From: Rosellinia necatrix
Lineage: Eukaryota > Ascomycota > Sordariomycetes > Xylariales > Xylariaceae
Length of the DNA: 64,000 nucleotides
NCBI GenBank assembly: GCA_021209875.1
Contig: JAGYVD010000004.1
Location: forward strand, 1,302,001 to 1,366,000
Reading direction: 5' to 3'
The position numbers and the translations under genes were made by a program. Under the pieces are notes generated by a model, which had not been told where the DNA came from, did not search any database, and saw only the letters and a program-made list of their open reading frames with translations. Shown in pieces: positions 57,485-64,000 of the stretch (position 1 is its first letter; each line of letters begins with the position of its first letter).

Positions 57485-59411
57485 CTAATCCTCTTCGAAT
57501 ATTTCTAGCGCGTTCACTGGGACTTCAAAATCTGATCGAGTACCGTTAGACAGGGTAGATATTAACTTAATGGGGACACATACTATCGTCAGCGGTGGAA
57601 CCGAATGCAATAGTGTTGTCACCGGCGTCTCTTAATTTGAGTTGCACTGGAGTCGAGTCATGGTACCCAGCACGGGAGTTCAGGCTCGATATATTGACCG
57701 CCGGTTCGTCGTTAACTCGAAGATACATTGCGGCGGCTGAAAGGACGAATAGTGTGTTAGCATAGGTTGCCGTGATTCTCTTCTGATTTTGGAAATTTAT
57801 TCACCTTCAGGGTTGTTAACTTTGTAGTGAAGGGCCAGCCATTGCAGAGACCCAGTGCCGGTTACGTTATTAAAGACTACTTCACCCCGCCCGCTTTCTC
57901 CTGCAATGTGTTAGTTAGAAGGCGAATATTATCTTACGGGTTTTCACATACCTCTCCTCTTAGAGACAATGGAGTTATCAGCGTCGTATCGCTTGAGGGT
58001 CGAAGGAAAGGAAACGACACCAGTCTTTACGTCGATTTTCCACATAGAATGGTATTCAAGCTGAACGGATTTTGCTCTGTGTTCCAAAATTTAGACTCGG
58101 AATTGCGGGAAAATATGACTGCCGTCTTGATAACATACCCGGCATTGATGTTCATTGGCACCCAGACGTAGTTAGAGCTAGCACCACCTTTAGAATCCCA
58201 CGCATCACCCATGTAAATGTACGTGGTCTTCTGAGACCCCTGAATTGTCAGCTCAAAGGTGTTCTGCGACCCGTAAGTGTTTTGATCCTGTGGTGCGACT
58301 ACAGCACTTGAGGTTAGTAGGTAATGCCTTCAAAATCTCTGTCGGCGTGGTTACAGCCCTAAAGGATGGTTATGGTAGGAAAGAAACGCTATCATCATCA
58401 CTTACTGTCGGACCCCCCTGTCCAAGGCCCGGATATAGAACTGGACCAAAAGACCTTGTTGGGGTTGGCGCGCCAGCCAGTCTTGCCTGACACGATCAAG
58501 AAGTAAACCCCGTCTGCTTTCACGATTCCCGGGGCTTCATAAGCGCCAGCCCCTAGAATTGTTAATTATAGGGTCATTAGGCTGTGTGAAGGCGCTTACG
58601 AAGATCCGAAAGTTTATCGCCCAGAGTTCCATCAGAATTGATGCGGTTAATTTGAACGATGTTATGATCGGCGCTCGTTAGCAGATACCAAGTGTCTATT
58701 TACGTCAGTGGCCCTTCAGCTTCTGTAATAGTTGATCCTTACCTGTAGCATCGTCGTGAAACATGCCGGTATCAGAGTAACTATGTGGTTAGAAATCAGT
58801 CTGTGATATAACCGGTGACCCATTTGCCAGAGCCCGGGGGCGTTGGGTTAGAGTTGCATACACCGGCATACTTACGAGTAGTCATTCGGGGGGATATGGA
58901 CCTTAGCAGAAGTTCCGTAGCCCCCGATGAACTGTCCAGATTTTAGGGATAGAACATAGCGATCTTGTTGACCAAACAGCTGTGTGCAAGTTGGTGTTAG
59001 CTATCTGAATCTCATATCAATTCTTTAGGTAGCAGTGACAGAATACCCAGAAAGAGCCGTTTGGTTTTGCGATCTTGGGCCTCCACATTCCTGACACGGA
59101 GCTAGCTTGTTTCCCGAGATTTTTCCAGTTGAGGAGATCCGTGGACGAGTACATCATCGGAGTCTGGTCTGAAGACACCGTCAGTTTTCACCCTTGACGT
59201 TCTTCACCTGGCCGTTTGTAGGGCTCGGGAGCAACTTACTGCTAGAGGCATGCCCAACCCAGTAGTACGTATCGCCCCGCAAGACGACCCCGCCACCATG
59301 GGCGTCGATCTTGTTGCCGTCGGTATCATACCAGACAGCGCCAGGTGCGATCCACGAGGCACCCAGTGCGCCCGACGCGGCACAAGCACAGAGAAGCGAT
59401 GAGAATAGCAT
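57485..59411 (-). CDS. Secreted GH43-like glycosidase (exo-1,3-galactanase type) with C-terminal CBM35-like domain, 419 aa, 11 exons
   Basis: Minus-strand exons are 59411-59240, 59168-59047, 58979-58876, 58780-58743, 58695-58600, 58552-58406, 58298-58139, 58076-57952, 57900-57805, 57736-57584 and 57531-57485. All ten introns are 47-107 nt, GT-AG, and phase-consistent, many with CTAAC/CTGAC branches. A signal peptide (about 1-18) precedes WIAPGAVWYDTDGNKIDAHGGGVV and YYWVGHASSSN, the opening blade of a GH43 five-bladed propeller. AYEAPGIVK carries the likely acid Glu183 and NTYGSQNTF has Gln238, both as in exo-beta-1,3-galactanases (GH43 subfamily 24). Where these have Glu before RPK, this protein has Trp86 (GMWRPKI). 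Residues about 270-419 (VVFNNVTGTGSLQWLALHYKVN..., YLRVNDEPAV, NTIAFGS..., NALEIFEED) look like a CBM35-type beta-sandwich. Predicted role: side-chain or arabinogalactan breakdown outside the cell. Exons 4 and 11 are small and least certain. Confidence 0.82.
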
Positions 59412-62400
59412 GTTGGCAGGATTCTATGGGCGATGGGCGATGGGCAGGATGGCACACGAAGAGACGCAGGGAAACACCGTCTGGTGAAATTATATATCCC
59501 CAATGCACCAGCTCGAGTGCCATAGTCAGCTCCTCTCGGTATCAATTGTCGCGAGCCGGGACCGGCTAATCGCGTAAAGTCGGCGGCGATGTCACTTACC
59601 TATACGGAAACGGTCACTCATGTTGTATCGTTCCGAAGCCAGGTTCTACGAAAGATTACATTCGGGCCTTGACGTCCGCCGACACAGACGGTTGTCGTCT
59701 TTAGCTGAGCCGAGCAAGGGCCAAGGGGGACTTCATGGCACACAGCACTATCTGGATGACTCCGTAAATACTGCACAAGTACATATTCAGGTTAAGTCTA
59801 TATCCCCGTTTACTGCATTAGTCTCTTTACATAGGTATCCGCAGTTACTGAATTAATTATGGTCTAGCCAGCCACTTCTTCATTTATAACACGCCACGTC
59901 CGGCGAGCACACATTTGAACAAAATGTATCTGGAAATGCTAATTTGCCCCCGATTAGGCGCATAGGCGGTTTCTCCAGAGGCTTGGCAAAACTCAAGGAA
60001 CCCCTTTCAGTAAAGCGAGACTCAAGGAATATATGTGCCTTAGCCAGACCGAGTATAAGGAAGGTAATGGTGGCTTCGTGCATCCCCCTCCATTGATAAC
60101 TTCTCGCCCGCCGCTCTACAAAAGGAGGAGAAGCCGTAGTAGGCCCATTTGTTCCAACTTTTATTTTACCCCACATACGTGCTGATTACACTAACTAACT
60201 AACCTGCCTAGTACCCGGGTATTCCCACATAGTGTTCGGGGCCTATGAACGGCCCGGCCCGAGCACGGCCATATTAGTTAGAGATTAATTAATGTTTTGG
60301 CACACCCGCAGATAGTCACGAACCCACTAGACCAGCAGAGCAGGGCGCCGCTATGAACCTGCCCCTAGTGGAATGCTCCAACCACCAACCGATGACCCAG
60401 GATATACCTTCGTTTAACAAATTAGAACCGATTGTTGCTGATGCTGCGAGGTTCACCCCAGGAAGAGGGCCGGCTATCAAACCAGATCCATTGCTAGCAG
60501 AGGCGACTTGACATTCTTGGGGGGGGCATAAAGGTGTTGCTGAAGTGTAGTGTATAGCTGCGCAGGAGCATGCGACAGTGGTCTTGCGGTCTCCAGTTGA
60601 AGAGCGAAGAACTGCGCGCCGGGGTAGGGTAGGTGAGGTTCTCGGCCCCCGTCCTATTTCGGTTGGGTTTCCACGCCTTCGGCTATTACCCGATCATATA
60701 TATCACATGATCTGGGAGCGGGCAAGCCCGAGCAAGATCCTGGGAATCCAGGAATTGCTAACATCTGGACATTAGCCCAGGCAGCATCATCTCAGACAAT
60801 AAAATGGGGTATTGGAAATCGCTCCCCACCGGCTACTGCTCGTGTTTGCCGTGAGTCCCGCCTGTTTGTCTATCCAGTTTTTCTATCGTCGTGGCCAAGT
60901 GTTGACAGTGGATATGGCCCCAGTAGGAAAAGTAAGAGGCTTGGTTCAACGATAAAGATTACCTGCATCTCGATTTGAGAAACGGTAATGCACTCGCGCC
61001 ATTTCATCTTGCCCTGAAAAATGATTGGCATGTTAGCATATGATCCAACTATAGCCAGGAATCCTTCAAAGACCCGATGGTCCTGCTAAACGCCGGTTCT
61101 TGTCCCGATGTCCGAGTTATTGACCTTATTTATAGCAGCCCGACGATGTGATGAACGGAACATCCGGAAGATGATGAACGCTTTTGTGGTCCACGGCATT
61201 TCATCCAAGTAGAGCTCTACGAGCACCACCCGGATACGTTTGAGGCGCTTGGCGAACCACGCAACATCCTAGGCCAACCCCCTGACCGGGATTCGGGCCT
61301 CGATCGTGCGCTCATCGATCGACTTGAGGGATAAAGCACCAGTTTTAAGAGGACTGAACCAGCAACGAAGAGGCACCCCCAGAGCACATAACCTGTTCGA
61401 AGTTTAAACTGGAAATTAATCTGACAATCCAGAACTAAATGGTCGGGGAGTCGGAGATCTGGAGGGGGGCTGAAGGAGAAACATTTTGGGTGGCTTAGAA
61501 AGCGGCGCTTCAGTTCATTTATACCGTAGGTCAACGTGGGAGTGCTTATATATAGGGGACAGTCAAGGATAATTATATTGCTGCTATTATGTCCTGTGGT
61601 CCCTAGTGTAATTCACGTCACATTCGAGTGGCCCTATCTCGGCGCCGAAAACCCTATATGGTTTCTTTTGTGAAGTTCCTGGTTTCCATTGTATGCCTCC
61701 AGAGCTTTCTTCCCGCATTCGTATCTGCCTCTGTGAGACACATTAAGCATAGCATGGCCGGTGCAGGGGCGCGTTAACTTGTGACACGTGGGTGGGACAA
61801 TTTAGGGCGCTAGTGCTTGAATTACACGACAAGATAACCAAGCACCATGGTTTAAGTGACACCCAATTAAATGAAGAGCACAACAGTCCGGCCACATATG
61901 AGTCGTGAAAGGGCCGATAAATATGTCCCTTATAGTAAGAATGGCCCAATAACCAATTTGGTATAGTTACATGTTGTATATTTTATACAGTGATGTATAT
62001 ATTGCTGAGGATAGCCATAACTCTCAAAGAGCTGAAACCCCGGAATTCGTCCCAAGTCTCAGGGGTGTCATGTGTTCGAGAGGGGCGGAAGGAGGAGCCC
62101 TGCTCCGTTACAAGTTACCTGGATCGGCAACCGCCATTAGTTATAAATACAAGGACTACCACCCTTTTCACGTCTGCATGTACTCTCGGTGATATCCCTT
62201 TCTTAGGTTTTTTTTTTTTTTTTTTGGCACCGGTACCGGCAGATCTGATCCCCTGAGGCCGGATGCAATCAATTAACATGGCAAAAGAATCTCCGCGATA
62301 ATTCAACAACGGTCTTCATTGGGTACACCATTACCAACCACATCCCTACCGCCCCCGGCAGAAATTGCTGGCGCTGAAAACGCAGCCAAAGCTATAAAAG

Positions 62401-64000
62401 TATAGTGATCGACCTATTCACCTATGCAATAGCGACGGTCCACTGAAAAGGGTGGGACCCATGTCATGTTTCCAACGGCTGCAGCTAGTAAGCCACAACG
62501 TTCGTTATATAAGCAGCCCCTCGAAACCGGGTTCAAGGTTCAAGGACTATTCCAATGGCAAAGTATCACTTGCTAGCCGGACACAAACCTCCGCGAGGGA
62601 GGCAAGGCTTGACAGCAATGATATCAAACTACCAATGCAAGACTATGTTTTTATAATTCGCCTCCATGTGTCGAGAAATAGGATCGTGTTTTGGCGGATT
62701 TTAGTCTATAAGCTTTATATCCGCAGTTCTGGGGCCTGGATGATTCATATGGTAGCGTATGTCACGGTAGCCGAGTACACCCACGAGGGTTAAATTCAAC
62801 GTTTCCATATATCAGAGATGGTTGTATTTACTTCGTAATGCCAATACGATGATGTTTCAGATTGCCACCATGATTGTTAGCTTACACACACTATCAGGTG
62901 TATTCTAGAGTTGATGGGGATACAAACCATGTGAGCTCACCAGAGCCATGCAACTTCATAGGTGGCCATGATTCAACGCCCGATGCCACTATCCTCTAGA
63001 GCAAGTAGTCAGAGTAGATGGATACTAATAGTTATTCGTTTTGCCTATCATGACGGCTCTTTCGCCTGCGGGGCGGTATCTATAGCCGAAACCTACCAAT
63101 CGTACGATACAGGCCGTCTGGATAGGGCATCCTGGTGACTTGGCCTCGGATATAACAGATAGGGTTCACTCATAATCCGCTACCCCATACTAACATCACC
63201 CGTCTGACCGACCCGCCGGTTCAACACATAGCCCTAGTATGTGTCTCTCATACTTTGCTACGCATATCTTCTTTTGTGATGTGGCCGGCCCCGAGTCGTT
63301 CAGTAGCCATTCGCGCACGGAAGATGCGAACATCCCTCCTCAGCTCTGTACGATTTCATCATATTCTGCACCTCATGGATGCCCAATGCCCTTGCGGTGG
63401 CTTTCTGTCTCTTGGGTGTGGCCACGACATGCCCTCGCCATCCCACAAAAATGGCTTAGACAATGGAACGTGACGCGTTATCTCTGTCGCACGTGTCTAC
63501 ACCAAGGAGATTGTCATCCCCTTTGCATATTGCACGGATTGGCATTGAACGACCCCCCGTGCCCGCGGATCGTCTCACAGCTTCTGTTTTCGGTCGTTCG
63601 GCGTCCCCTCATTCATGGGATCGGTAGCACAAACGTATAGCCCACGAAACTATTATCGTGGGGATGCCAGCTCGTTCGATAGTGGTGGCTGGGGGGATAG
63701 GGGTTGGACCTCGACACCGGTGTGAGTGGCGATATTAGGCAATAAGTATGCATCTCTAGCATCGCTGTCGCCGCGGTTATGCCCGTCGCTTTGACTTGAC
63801 GAGGGGAATGGTTCATCACGTGGATGAATCCGGCATTGAGTAGGATCGGGTGAACTCTTCTAGACGCCATCAAGCATACACCATGTTAGGGGATACAAAT
63901 CACTCATGCTGTGCTTCACAAGGTACAATGGCATTCGTGGGCCACAGTGATCTAGAGCGGCTTACATCAGTTGGGTAGAAAATTATGCGGCATGGTCTAA
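59412..64000. other. 4.6-kb interval without recognisable genes
   Basis: The first 200 bases are the promoter side of the GH43-like gene. Beyond that no frame shows domain-like sequence. The longest (about 130 codons at 63239-63640) has the composition of chance coding. A T-run lies at 62207-62225, a G-run at 60519-60526. I looked for tRNA-like cloverleaf arms and transposon ends and found none I could support. Confidence 0.4.

Noticed and set aside
63239..63640. 133-codon frame near the right end
   Set aside because: Irregular Cys/His spacing, no conserved motif and no supporting neighbours. Consistent with a chance open frame.

Overview
The window looks like a piece of a filamentous ascomycete genome (Pezizomycotina, most likely Sordariomycetes). 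Supporting signs are short GT-AG introns with CTAAC/CTGAC-type branch sites, an AA9 polysaccharide monooxygenase, a fungal NACHT-ankyrin gene, fungal-style farnesyl diphosphate synthase and APC8, and a transposon remnant driven to about 7% GC as repeat-induced point mutation (RIP) would do. All exon boundaries were inferred by reading splice signals and checking that phases join. No search or transcript data were available.

Layout. 1-8 kb holds the tail of a kinesin-light-chain-type TPR gene and a complete 2092-residue NACHT-ankyrin STAND receptor. 8.5-12 kb holds an RNase H fused to a Cys/His module, and a 427-residue protein whose C-terminal half resembles an ADP-ribosyltransferase fold. 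13-14.5 kb is a secreted AA9 LPMO. 15.5-20.5 kb is a divergent pair of housekeeping genes: APC8/Cdc23 (minus) and farnesyl diphosphate synthase (plus). 20.5-24.5 kb is gene-poor. 24.5-26.3 kb is a five-exon cytochrome P450, followed by an AT-rich DNA-transposon remnant at 26.6-27.4 kb. 28.8-31.7 kb is an RA-PH scaffold protein. 32.5-33.9 kb is a single-pass membrane protein. 35.6-36.9 kb is an RmlD/MAT2B-like NAD(P)-binding protein. 37.4-38.7 kb is an AIM6-like phosphodiesterase. 40.1-41.2 kb is a CCDC137-like nuclear protein. 41.9-48.7 kb is the B-block subunit of TFIIIC.

From 48.7 kb to the end the character changes. There are two broken genes (a fungal zinc-finger-type regulator missing its 3' half, and an M20 amidohydrolase with frameshifts and a stop), one small protein with a FYVE-like half zinc site, one intron-dense secreted GH43-like glycosidase, and about 4.6 kb with no recognisable gene. 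This half looks like accessory or decaying sequence, whereas 13-48.7 kb is mainly conserved core genes.

The genes do not form one pathway. The most suggestive local grouping is 0-12 kb, where a STAND receptor, a TPR-repeat gene, an RNase H-like protein and a possible ADP-ribosyltransferase-fold protein are neighbours. A functional link between them is speculation.
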